64,000 nucleotides of DNA, taken from the NCBI RefSeq assembly GCF_051466335.1, contig NZ_CP195793.1:1798001-1862000 (forward strand), in the 5' to 3' direction. Shown piece after piece: positions 50,899 through 58,041 of this stretch (positions are counted from its first letter, which is position 1; each line of letters opens with the position of its first letter). Source of the DNA: Planctomicrobium sp051466335 (GTDB lineage: Bacteria; Planctomycetota; Planctomycetia; Planctomycetales; Planctomycetaceae). Both the position numbers and the translations under genes were made by a program. Under the pieces are notes generated by a model, which was given only the letters and a program-made list of their open reading frames with translations, was not told the DNA's origin and did no database searches.

Positions 50899-52293
50899 TT
50901 ATTTCGACCAGTCGATGGCGTAGTACAGGTTGAGGAGCTTTTCGCCGCGTGCAGCATTCGTACTCACGTTCAGTACATGAGTGATGCGCCCGAGTAGATG
51001 GTCGCGGAAGTTGGGGTGATTTTTGCGGTTTTGCGTGGAAGGGCCCTGTTGAACGCAGTTGTGCAAGGTCGCTTTCAGGCGATCATAGTCCGTGCGGGAA
51101 ATATTCAGTTGATCGTTGACGACGAGTCCCGTGACTGTCTGTCGCTGACCATTCCGAATGATCCGGAACTTCTTTCGATTGGCGATGAATCGTTCTGAGC
51201 CAATGATCTGCCGGATCATTGGAATCAGTTCATGCAGGGCTGGAATCGCTTTCCCCGGGCCCGAAAATGTGAGGTCATCTGCATAGCGGGTGTAGTTGAG
51301 ATGATACGCTTCTGCGAGTCCGGAAAGTCGGACGTCCAGGCTGAACGCCGATAGATTCGCGAGTGCTGGCGATGTTACTCCCCCTTGTGGGAGATGCCGC
51401 GCATAGTAGCGCAGTTTCTCCAGATCGCTGACAGGCGATTTTACGTCCCAAGGAAGATTTGATGTGCAAAGAGATGCCAGCCAGATCGCGACTTCTCGGC
51501 TGTAACCGAGGCTTCGGAAAATCGCGACGACACGCGAGTATCGAACGTTGCTATAAAAGTCTTTGAGGTCCATCTTGAGGATGAACCGCTTCCCAACGTG
51601 TGGGCGTGCATTTGTCAGGATTGATCGATCTGCGACAAACCCGTGAGCTGCTGTGTGAGGTGGGATCCGATCGAGAATCTCGCGAAGTATTTTCGACTGC
51701 GCCTGTTTCAGCTCCGCTTTTGGAGCTTCGATCAATCGCCATCCGCCGGATCGCTTTTGGATCCATTGATAGTGGTAATGGCTTTTCTTGGCACTGTCGG
51801 CGCGGTGACGGCGTTCTGTGCGATGTGTCAGCCAGGCGAGCTTCCCTAGGCTGATCCCCAGCCAATCAGCGATCTGCTCAGGCGTCTGGAGTTTCGGGAT
51901 TCCAAAGTACTCAATCCAGCGGAGGTCAGTATCTTTAGAAAGATTGAGGTATTCACCCGGATTCGACGTTGCCGTTGCGAAGGCATACGGACGGCCACGT
52001 ACCAGTTCCAGTCTGGAGTCCGTCGGAATGAGGCTCGATTGGTATCGCAGCGGTTTCAGCTCGACACAATGCGTCGGGTGAGGAAGCGGATTGGGAGTCG
52101 CTTGGCTCTGCTTTTGTGGTGTGACAGCAGACTCTGCGGTCACGTGCTCAGGAGCCGTTTGAAACGGGGGCTGCTTCTCTGAAACCGCACCGAGAGAAAC
52201 GGAAGGTGTCGTTTCTTGTCGCGCCTCGCGAGCGGACTCAGCAACGCGATTGCCTCCGCCAAACAGTCGCCAAAAAAAGTCGAACAATCCCAT
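50899..52293 (-). CDS. Retron-type reverse transcriptase
   Basis: 464 residues. In retrons this enzyme copies the msd part of its own RNA into a branched RNA-DNA hybrid. Residues 1-115 are an extension: a hydrophobic start (GLFDFFWRLFGG), then polar low-complexity sequence. The RT domain runs from about 116 to 464. Signatures: AAHGF (215-219), NARPH (228-232, the NAxxH motif of retron region X), MDLKDFYSNV with catalytic D242, LPQGGVTSP (301-309), YADD (337-340) and VTGLVVN (387-393, the VTG motif of region Y). Length and the N-terminal extension recall the myxobacterial Mx162-type RTs. The ncRNA candidate ends 77 nt upstream. No maturase or endonuclease domain, so not a group II intron protein. 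Confidence 0.95.
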   Translation of the reverse strand: MGLFDFFWRLFGGGNRVAESAREARQETTPSVSLGAVSEKQPPFQTAPEHVTAESAVTPQKQSQATPNPLPHPTHCVELKPLRYQSSLIPTDSRLELVRGRPYAFATATSNPGEYLNLSKDTDLRWIEYFGIPKLQTPEQIADWLGISLGKLAWLTHRTERRHRADSAKKSHYHYQWIQKRSGGWRLIEAPKAELKQAQSKILREILDRIPPHTAAHGFVADRSILTNARPHVGKRFILKMDLKDFYSNVRYSRVVAIFRSLGYSREVAIWLASLCTSNLPWDVKSPVSDLEKLRYYARHLPQGGVTSPALANLSAFSLDVRLSGLAEAYHLNYTRYADDLTFSGPGKAIPALHELIPMIRQIIGSERFIANRKKFRIIRNGQRQTVTGLVVNDQLNISRTDYDRLKATLHNCVQQGPSTQNRKNHPNFRDHLLGRITHVLNVSTNAARGEKLLNLYYAIDWSK

Positions 52294-52370
52294 AGAGTTA
52301 CGATTACCAGTAGTCGGGCATGTTCGACCGAACTTCAGGGTGAGTATTGGAAAATCGGCTTTTGAAAGAA

Positions 52371-52526
52371 TTGGCCAGCGGGCAGCACAACGTATCCTGT
52401 AGCGAATGTGGTGGAGGTAACATGCTTACCTACGTCACATTCATCCGCGGAATGCGGAGCAAAATCTCTCCCACGGGGTAACCCCGCAGTGTCCATTGGA
52501 CCGGGCTTGTGCTGCCCACTGGCCAA
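52371..52526 (-). ncRNA. Candidate retron msr-msd RNA
   Basis: 156 nt, found from structure. The arms 52507-52526 (a1, 5' on the minus strand) and 52371-52390 (a2) are inverted repeats matching at 19 of 20 positions (TTGGCCAG(T/C)GGGCAGCACAA on minus/plus). Read 5' to 3' on the minus strand, inside come GTCC-AAT-GGAC, CGGGG-TTA-CCCCG and CCGC-ATTCC-GCGG, three short msr-like hairpins. One long hairpin (52404-52442) follows: 7 bp, a 4x4 internal loop, 6 bp and a 5-nt loop, the likely msd. AGC directly at the a1 boundary (52507-52505) supplies a branch G at 52506. It is 77 nt upstream of the RT gene, same strand. Confidence 0.85.
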
Positions 52527-52533
52527 CAAGGAG

Positions 52534-52563
52534 ATTATGAGACGGATTGTGAGGTTGCGTCAA
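52534..52563 (-). promoter_or_regulatory. Promoter of the retron RNA
   Basis: On the minus strand: TTGACG (52563-52558), an 18-nt spacer, CATAAT (52539-52534). The expected start, about 7 nt further, is 52526-52527, the outer base of the a1 arm. This fit supports both the promoter and the RNA boundary. Confidence 0.75.
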
Positions 52564-52739
52564 TGGTTCTGGTTAGTGGGATGCCGCGTTTCTCCAACAC
52601 AGGATTCTCGAAATCTCCTTCTGTTGAATCAAACTTACCCGTTGTCTGAGGTGACGGGGTGACGTAAGCTGGAATCAAGGATGATTTTATTTAATGGATT
52701 TCTCCGTCTCTCGGCCTTTCGGCTCGAGGAGTGGTCCCA
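52564..52739. other. Divergent region between the retron and the sigma-factor gene
   Basis: 176 bp that includes the promoter area of the sigma factor. A hairpin CTCGGCC-TTTC-GGCTCGAG lies at about 52708-52728, just before the ribosome site, and GTGACGG and GTGACGT repeat at about 52651-52664. No gene seen. Confidence 0.4.
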
Positions 52740-53318
52740 GTGCCGTATGTTGAAATTGACCGCCGTATTCTGAACCGATGTCTCAAGCGAGAGCCCAAGG
52801 CATGGGAGGAATTTGTAGACAGGTTCATTGGCGTTTTCGTGCACGTCATTCGCCATACCGCACACTGCCGAAGTATTGAGATCACCAATGACGACGTGGA
52901 AGATCTCTGTGCGGAAGTCTATTTGACTCTCCTGAAAAATGACTTTGCGGTTCTGCGGCACTTCAAAGGGAATTCGTCGCTCGCCACTTATTTGACAGTC
53001 GTGGCACGTCGGATTGTCGTTAAAGCGATCACGACCCGACGCAAGTCAGAGGCACTCGGTCACACGTACGTCCATCAGCATTCTCTGGCTCTGAGTACGG
53101 GTGATCCGCCGCGATCAAATGCTGACGTGGAAGAAGTCCGAAGTTTACTCGGTCACTTATCGGAAACTGATGCGTCGTTGGTACGCATGTATTACCTCGA
53201 GGGGCTGAGCTATCAGGAAATCAGCCGGCGTCACGGGATTCCGGAAAACTCGATCGGGCCCACACTCCATCGACTCCGCGAGCGGATGCGAAGAGGTCGC
53301 CATCAAGGGGCTCACTAG
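52740..53318 (+). CDS. ECF-type RNA polymerase sigma factor
   Basis: 192 residues from the GTG at 52740 with CGAGGA/GGAG at 52724-52732; a GTG at 52731 is too close to that site. Region 2: WEEFVDRFIGVFVHVIRHTA, then NDDVEDLCAEVYLTLLKNDF and NSSLATYLTVVARRIVVKAI. Region 4: LSETDASLVRMYYLEGLSYQEISRRHGIPENSIGPTLHRLRERM, a helix-turn-helix of the sigma-70 r4 type. It directs RNA polymerase to a small promoter set, likely stress or envelope genes. No anti-sigma gene is beside it. It is divergent from the retron. Confidence 0.93.
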   Translation: MPYVEIDRRILNRCLKREPKAWEEFVDRFIGVFVHVIRHTAHCRSIEITNDDVEDLCAEVYLTLLKNDFAVLRHFKGNSSLATYLTVVARRIVVKAITTRRKSEALGHTYVHQHSLALSTGDPPRSNADVEEVRSLLGHLSETDASLVRMYYLEGLSYQEISRRHGIPENSIGPTLHRLRERMRRGRHQGAH

Positions 53319-53369
53319 TCGTTAGATGCGACCATGAGGGGCTCGGTTCTGTTTGCTCTTTGTGGTCGC

Positions 53370-54320
53370 TCAGGGCTGGTTGGCTGAACGGTTCAGGCTG
53401 TTGAGGGATTGTTCCGCGAAATGGAGCCCGATTTTCTCAGACCAGAGTGCGACGAGCTTCTGGGTCACCGGGCCGGGGACATCTTCGCCAATACGCTGTT
53501 GGTTGAGCTTTCCAATGGGAAGGATGCAGTAGGTGGAAGATGTCAGGAAAGCTTCCTGTGCATTCAGGACTTCCTCAACAGTGAGTTGTTTGTGAATGAC
53601 TGTCATTCCAGCCTCTTCCGCGATTTCGCAAACCGTCGCCAAGGCAATCCCGTTGAGGGTTGCCTCGGATCTCGGAGTAAAGAGGGTTCCATCATTGAGG
53701 ATGACGATATTTCCTGAACTGGTTTCTGTCACAAAATCGCCGTTGTCGAGCAGAAGTGCCGTTGCAGTTGGATCGATTTGTCTCGCCTGATTCTCTGCGA
53801 TAAACCAGTTGAGCCGACTGCGGTGCTTGATGCGAGGATCGATCGAGTCCGCGGGAATTTGTCGAGTCGCAGGAACAACGAGACTGACTCCCAATTGATG
53901 GCTTTTTGCCCAACTGCTCAGCGGGAGTGGAGCCGAATAAACGCAAACCGTCGGTTTCCCTTGCGCGCACAGACCATTGGAATCTCCGAGGAGTTGCCCA
54001 GCGGTCACGAAGACGACGACGGAAAGGTCGTCTTGTGCATCGATCCATTGAGAGTTTGTCGAAGCGACGTGTGCAATCGCCTCTTTGAATTCGTTCCGAT
54101 CCAGATCGACGGAGACTCCGATGGAATTCAAGGAACTAAAGAGTCGGTCGAGATGCTCTTCGACGAGATACGGTTGATGCTTCACCGTCCGCAAACGCTC
54201 GGTGACGGTCGCACCCTGTGCCAGCCCGAGATCGTAAATAGGGATTTTGGCGTCATTAAATGGAATGTAACTTCCATTCAGGTAGGTGATTACGTTGCAT
54301 TCTTTGTGCGGATGGGGCAT
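53370..54320 (-). CDS. Class IV aminotransferase (branched-chain or D-amino-acid type)
   Basis: 316 residues, PLP-dependent. Family marks: VITYLNGSYIPFNDAKIPIYDLGLAQGATVTERLRT at the N-terminus, EEHLDRLFSSLNSIG, the PLP lysine K165 in PRIKHRSRLNWF, and VTETSSGNIVIL (about 197-208). It may act as branched-chain aminotransferase, D-alanine aminotransferase or aminodeoxychorismate lyase. The motifs here do not separate these. ATG at 54320 has AGGTGA just upstream. It is convergent with the sigma factor gene. Confidence 0.92.
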   Translation of the reverse strand: MPHPHKECNVITYLNGSYIPFNDAKIPIYDLGLAQGATVTERLRTVKHQPYLVEEHLDRLFSSLNSIGVSVDLDRNEFKEAIAHVASTNSQWIDAQDDLSVVVFVTAGQLLGDSNGLCAQGKPTVCVYSAPLPLSSWAKSHQLGVSLVVPATRQIPADSIDPRIKHRSRLNWFIAENQARQIDPTATALLLDNGDFVTETSSGNIVILNDGTLFTPRSEATLNGIALATVCEIAEEAGMTVIHKQLTVEEVLNAQEAFLTSSTYCILPIGKLNQQRIGEDVPGPVTQKLVALWSEKIGLHFAEQSLNSLNRSANQP

Positions 54321-54457
54321 GCGTCACCTGAAATGATCTGATCATGAGAACTCAACGACTCAGATGCGAGATCTCCGTGTTCATCACCGGGGGCCATCAG
54401 CGACTCAGTGCTGACAGATGGGATTCGTACCGGTAAACTAAAGGAATGATCACATCC

Positions 54458-54985
54458 ATGACAGCCACACGCAATTATCTGATTCGACACGGTGCGATTC
54501 CCGAAGTCGTGAAAGCATCCTGGGAAGGCGAAGTCCCGCTCCAACGCGGGGCTAAGGTGGTCGTGCGGACTCACCGCGGGGAGGGGATTGGGGTGGTTTT
54601 GGAAGCGGTTCGTCCCGCGAGCGAACCGGGATCAGAAGAGATCGCTGCCAACTCGGAAGTGCTCCGTCTGGCAACTGCGGACGATCTTGCGTTGCAAGCA
54701 GAATTGGCTCGTCAGTCGAAGTCAGAATTCTCCACTTGGGATCAACGAATCCTTGGATGGGGGCTGGATCTTCAATTGATCGATCTGGAGTGGACTCTCG
54801 ATCGTTCGAAAATTGTACTGTACGTGCTGAACGAACGCGGTCCGGAATGTACGAAACTGGCACTTCAAGTCGCAGCAGCGGGCCTAGGGAATGTTGAAGT
54901 TCAGCCAGTGTCGCTCGATGGTCTGGTGACGCTTCCTCCGCCGAAGAAATCAGGAGGAGGCTGTGGATCCTGCAGCGCCCACTGA
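54458..54985 (+). CDS. PSP1-domain protein
   Basis: 175 residues from the ATG at 54458, since AAAGGA lies 12 nt before it; the ATG at 54446 touches that site. N-terminal part: YLIRHGAIPEVVKASWEGE and RGAKVVVRTHRGEGIGVVLEAV. The C-terminal half, LQLIDLEWTLDRSKIVLYVLNERGPECTKLALQVAA, matches the PSP1 C-terminal domain found in RicT/YaaT-type regulators of RNA processing. It ends in a Cys motif (GGGCGSCSAH), which may bind metal. It overlaps the yidD start by 23 bp. Confidence 0.82.
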   Translation: MTATRNYLIRHGAIPEVVKASWEGEVPLQRGAKVVVRTHRGEGIGVVLEAVRPASEPGSEEIAANSEVLRLATADDLALQAELARQSKSEFSTWDQRILGWGLDLQLIDLEWTLDRSKIVLYVLNERGPECTKLALQVAAAGLGNVEVQPVSLDGLVTLPPPKKSGGGCGSCSAH

Positions 54986-55295
54986 TGGGGATCGTTCTGG
55001 TCAGGGAAGTTCGGTAACTGGTGCAGGGCCGTCTGTCGCCGGCGTACGGGGGCCCAGACGTGGAATCCAGTGGGCAGTGGAAGTTGTTTTTAGCTCCATC
55101 CTGATCTCCGCAGTTCGCCTTTATCAGGTGACATTGCGAGCGTTTCTGGGGGGGCATTGCCGGTTTCACCCCTCCTGCAGCACCTACTTTATCGAAGCTG
55201 TTCGGAAGTACGGGCCATTTCGAGGGGCATGGAAAGGGGTGTGGCGCCTTCTTCGGTGCCAACCTTTCTGCGATGGGGGCTACGATCCCCCATGA
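54963..55295 (+). CDS. yidD: Membrane protein insertion efficiency factor
   Basis: 110 residues from a GTG at 54963 with GGAGGAGG upstream. The conserved domain occupies residues about 40-110: LYQVTLRAFLGGHCRFHPSC, STYFIEAVRKYGPFRGAWKG and LLRCQPFCDGGYDPP, with the three conserved Cys. YidD is a small membrane-associated protein that helps YidC-mediated insertion; it is usually near rnpA and yidC, which are absent here. The N-terminal 38 residues are an extra low-complexity segment, overlapping the PSP1 gene. Translational coupling is likely. Confidence 0.95.
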   Translation: MDPAAPTDGDRSGQGSSVTGAGPSVAGVRGPRRGIQWAVEVVFSSILISAVRLYQVTLRAFLGGHCRFHPSCSTYFIEAVRKYGPFRGAWKGVWRLLRCQPFCDGGYDPP

Positions 55296-55653
55296 CGTTC
55301 TAGTTTTAAAGCCAAGAGTGAAGAGGCTGCAGAATCTGATCAATCGTCACATGCAGGCGAAGCGGAACTCAACCTGTCCAAGAAGTCGATTCGCAGTCAG
55401 TTCGGTCTTTGGCTTTGTAGTGGCGATGCCGAAAAGGAGATCAGGCAAATTCATTTTTCGAGATGATCCGGGCTGCGCGTGTTGACACTGCAGTTTTGGG
55501 AGTCGTAGGATAAATTACGCCTGTTGTCTATTGTGAAATGAAGTCGGAAATCAAAGCGGCTTCGGATTTTGGCAATCGACAGCGTAGCACTGAAAACCTG
55601 CGTCGGGATTTCAGTCTGGATTTGACCGGTTTTGGGGAATCTGTCGTCTCACA

Positions 55654-56307
55654 ATGACTAAAATCGCGAAAATTCTGGCTGTATTTGTGGCGTTGGTCAG
55701 CTTGGCCTTCGCAGGGTTCGCTGTGACTTCCACATTCGGTGGTCCAGATTGGAAAACCCTGACCAGTGCAGAGTATTTTCAGCATTATCATTTCACGCAG
55801 GGGGGAGCCCCTGATTACACGTGGACCGCGACTCGAGCAGATGATGGAAATCAGGTTGCGGCTTCAAAGCGTCTGCCTGAAGTGCTCGTCAAGGTGATGG
55901 ATGACATCGTTCGCCGTCAGGGTGAAGTCACCACTTCACTCAATGATCGCGAATCCTTGCTGCAGACACGCGTTGAGACTTTGATCGCTGCAAAAGAAAA
56001 TGACGAAAAGGCGATCGAAGCTTATCTGACTGTTCAACGAGAACGGTTGGCCGCTGTTCGAAAAGAATATGATCGAGTCGCTGCGGAAGTCGTGGCAGCG
56101 ACAAACCAGGCACAGGCTCTGCAGACTGAAGTTGGCCTACGCCGAGACGACGTTTCGATTCTGCGCCGGCAAGTGGAAGAGTTGAAAACAGAACAGTTCC
56201 GGTTGAACGCATTGCAGGCGAATCTCGAAAGTCTGGTTCAACAGGTTGAAGGGGATCAGCTGCGGGCCAGTCTGCGAAAGCAGGGCTTGGAAAATCAGGT
56301 TCCTTAA
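55654..56307 (+). CDS. Coiled-coil membrane-anchored protein
   Basis: 217 residues. One N-terminal hydrophobic helix (about 5-27) is followed by a short globular stretch (DWKTLTSAEYFQHYHFTQGG, YTWTATRAD), then a long coiled coil (about 75-215) with heptads rich in Glu, Arg, Leu and Ala. Topology: anchored in the inner membrane, tail in the periplasm or cytoplasm. I know of no named family; the pairing with the next gene, which has the same layout, suggests a planctomycete envelope complex. The start is the first ATG after an in-frame stop. Confidence 0.8.
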   Translation: MTKIAKILAVFVALVSLAFAGFAVTSTFGGPDWKTLTSAEYFQHYHFTQGGAPDYTWTATRADDGNQVAASKRLPEVLVKVMDDIVRRQGEVTTSLNDRESLLQTRVETLIAAKENDEKAIEAYLTVQRERLAAVRKEYDRVAAEVVAATNQAQALQTEVGLRRDDVSILRRQVEELKTEQFRLNALQANLESLVQQVEGDQLRASLRKQGLENQVP

Positions 56308-56401
56308 TCCGGGACATGACTTGACGAGCTGAGTTGGCCATCGGACCATGATTACTTTGGGCCGTTAGAATAGAGGGAAACCGCTTTAGCGGAGTCAGAA
56401 T

Positions 56402-57274
56402 ATGTCCTACGTCGGTAAGATTCTGGTCGTCGTACAGGTCGTTTTGAGCCTGTTGTTCATGACCTTTGCAGGCGGCGTTTACGCGGTTCATCAGAATTGG
56501 CGTGCGAAGTACAACACATCGCAGGACACATTGAAGAAAGCTCAGAGCGACCTTTCAGTGGCGCGAGAAGAATTGGTTCAGGCCAAGCGTGAGCACGAAT
56601 CTCTTGCCACCGAACTGACTCAGAAAGCTCAGAAGTTTGAGCGGCTGACAACAGATCTGCAGATTCAAGTCGCAGGGCTTGCCAAGGACAAAGAACTGCT
56701 CGTTACCCAGAGAGCCACGCAGACTGGACTCGCTGAGAAGAATTCAAACGAAGCCAAGTTTCGTCAGGAAGAAGCAGAAAAGCAACGAGCAGAGAACGCC
56801 AAGCTGCAGAGTCGCGTGGATGCACTCGCCAGTGAAAATCGAGATCTCCACGATCAGATCTTTACCAAAGATGAGTCTTACAATCAGTTGAATTCCACCT
56901 ACGAACGTGGGTTGGCTCAGCTGGCCTACCTCAAAGAGTTGGTCGTGAAGCAAGGGTTGGAAACTGATCCTGAGAAGGTCAGTAAGATGAACCTGCCACC
57001 ACCACCAGTCGAAGGCCTTGTGACAAGTATTCGTAAGAATCGTGCTGGCCGTGTTCAATTCGTTGAACTGTCGATTGGTAGCGACGATGGTCTGATTAAA
57101 AGCAATGAACTTGATGTTGTTCGTGTCTTCGGTAAGGAAGACCGTTCTGAATGGCTGGGACGGGTTAAGATTGTTGACTTAGGCCCGAATTGGGCAGTGG
57201 CGGAAGTCATCCTCCCCTCGAAAAATGGTATCATCCAGGAAGGCGATAATGTCACCTCGAAACTCGGTATCTGA
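56402..57274 (+). CDS. Coiled-coil membrane-anchored protein with C-terminal beta domain
   Basis: 290 residues; GGAG upstream of the ATG at 56402. An N-terminal helix (about 6-28) is followed by a coiled coil (about 35-185) with Gln/Glu/Lys-rich heptads. The C-terminal domain (about 195-290) begins PPPPVEGLVTSIRKNRAGRV, then QFVELSIGSDDGLIKSNELDVV, WLGRVKIVDLGPNWAVAEV and NGIIQEGDNVTSKLG. This is a small beta-barrel resembling the MreC C-terminal module in pattern (inference). It is 94 bp after its coiled-coil neighbour and overlaps the next small gene by 26 bp. Confidence 0.85.
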   Translation: MSYVGKILVVVQVVLSLLFMTFAGGVYAVHQNWRAKYNTSQDTLKKAQSDLSVAREELVQAKREHESLATELTQKAQKFERLTTDLQIQVAGLAKDKELLVTQRATQTGLAEKNSNEAKFRQEEAEKQRAENAKLQSRVDALASENRDLHDQIFTKDESYNQLNSTYERGLAQLAYLKELVVKQGLETDPEKVSKMNLPPPPVEGLVTSIRKNRAGRVQFVELSIGSDDGLIKSNELDVVRVFGKEDRSEWLGRVKIVDLGPNWAVAEVILPSKNGIIQEGDNVTSKLGI

Positions 57275-57389
57275 AGATCCAACTCCGGACATTTACGTCG
57301 GCCTGCTGTTTGTGGCTGTTGGTGCACTCATCACCGGGTGTGTCTTTCTGGCACTCGAGTTGAGCAGCTACGGCTGGCAGGTCACATGA
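57249..57389 (+). CDS. 46-residue single-span membrane protein
   Basis: Short, overlapping the end of the preceding gene. Translation from the ATG at 57249, with AGGAAGG just upstream, gives MSPRNSVSEDPTPDIYVGLL and then FVAVGALITGCVFLALELS, closing SYGWQVT. There is one clear transmembrane helix (about 16-38). The overlap and ribosome site argue it is real. It is probably part of the same membrane complex as the two coiled-coil proteins. A terminator 28 nt beyond its stop ends the operon. Confidence 0.8.
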   Translation: MSPRNSVSEDPTPDIYVGLLFVAVGALITGCVFLALELSSYGWQVT

Positions 57390-57416
57390 GTTAAGCTGAC
57401 AGACGAAGTCAGGACG

Positions 57417-57449
57417 AAGCCGCACACAAGACGTGTGCGGCTTTTTTTG
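57417..57449 (+). terminator. Rho-independent terminator of the coiled-coil operon
   Basis: AAGCCGCACAC pairs with GTGTGCGGCTT around AAGAC, followed by a run of T. Confidence 0.95.
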
Positions 57450-57489
57450 TTGAGAGATCTTCGTCAACGGCCGGAACAGTAACCAATCG

Positions 57490-57807
57490 TTACGGCTTTT
57501 CCTCGATCCCGCATGCGCAAATCATTTGTTTGCAGCCAGGGCAGCCGTTTCCATATTTCTCCTGGACAGCTTTCTCCAGATCGACTCCCGCAACATTGGC
57601 GATCGTCGCGAGCCACGCCAGCACATCGGCGAACTCGTAGGCGAGTTCCTGTGGAGTTCCTTCTCTGAGTGCCGCAGCGAGTTCGCCCACTTCTTCCATC
57701 AGCCACATGAAGGTTCCATCAACCCCGCGCTGTTCATCTTTCGATGAATACATGGTCTTGATCAGGGATTGAAGGTCGGACAGAGTCATGGGAGTGTTGT
57801 GGGACAT
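57490..57807 (-). CDS. MazG-like nucleotide pyrophosphohydrolase
   Basis: 105 residues. The all-alpha NTP pyrophosphatase motif is WLMEEVGELAAALREG (E38, E39, E42) and LAYEFADVLAWLATIAN (E58, D61), the Mg-binding set of single-domain MazG proteins. These hydrolyse non-canonical or excess NTPs. Unusual: a C-terminal Cys cluster, GCPGCKQMICAC (Cys 89, 92, 97, 99), could bind zinc. ATG at 57807; a second ATG six codons in is possible. It lies upstream of no obvious partner. Confidence 0.9.
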   Translation of the reverse strand: MSHNTPMTLSDLQSLIKTMYSSKDEQRGVDGTFMWLMEEVGELAAALREGTPQELAYEFADVLAWLATIANVAGVDLEKAVQEKYGNGCPGCKQMICACGIEEKP

Positions 57808-58041
57808 GGGGTGAATCGTTCAGCAAAAAAGAATTCGTCATTCAGTTCAAGTGGAAGATCTGCATCGCCGCCACGCGACACTTCGATCTCGGTAATTTGA
57901 GTTTTTCGGATCGGTCCAGATCGCGTTTTTCAGCACGACACACAGAGGGTTTTCAGCTCGTATGTCAATTTGAAATACGGACCGGCAGAGGGACAGTGCG
58001 TCGACCGCCACCGGACCGGAGACCGTTCCCGATCCGCGAGT

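Noticed and set aside
50899..52293. Group II intron reverse transcriptase
   Set aside because: No maturase X or HNH domain and no intron RNA domains nearby; NAxxH and VTG motifs are retron-specific.
50899..52293. Diversity-generating retroelement
   Set aside because: No template/variable repeat pair and no accessory gene seen; motifs fit retrons instead.
52371..52526. Inverted repeat as a simple terminator or IS end
   Set aside because: The arms are 116 nt apart with ordered internal hairpins, lie just after a promoter and upstream of the RT; no T tract or transposase.
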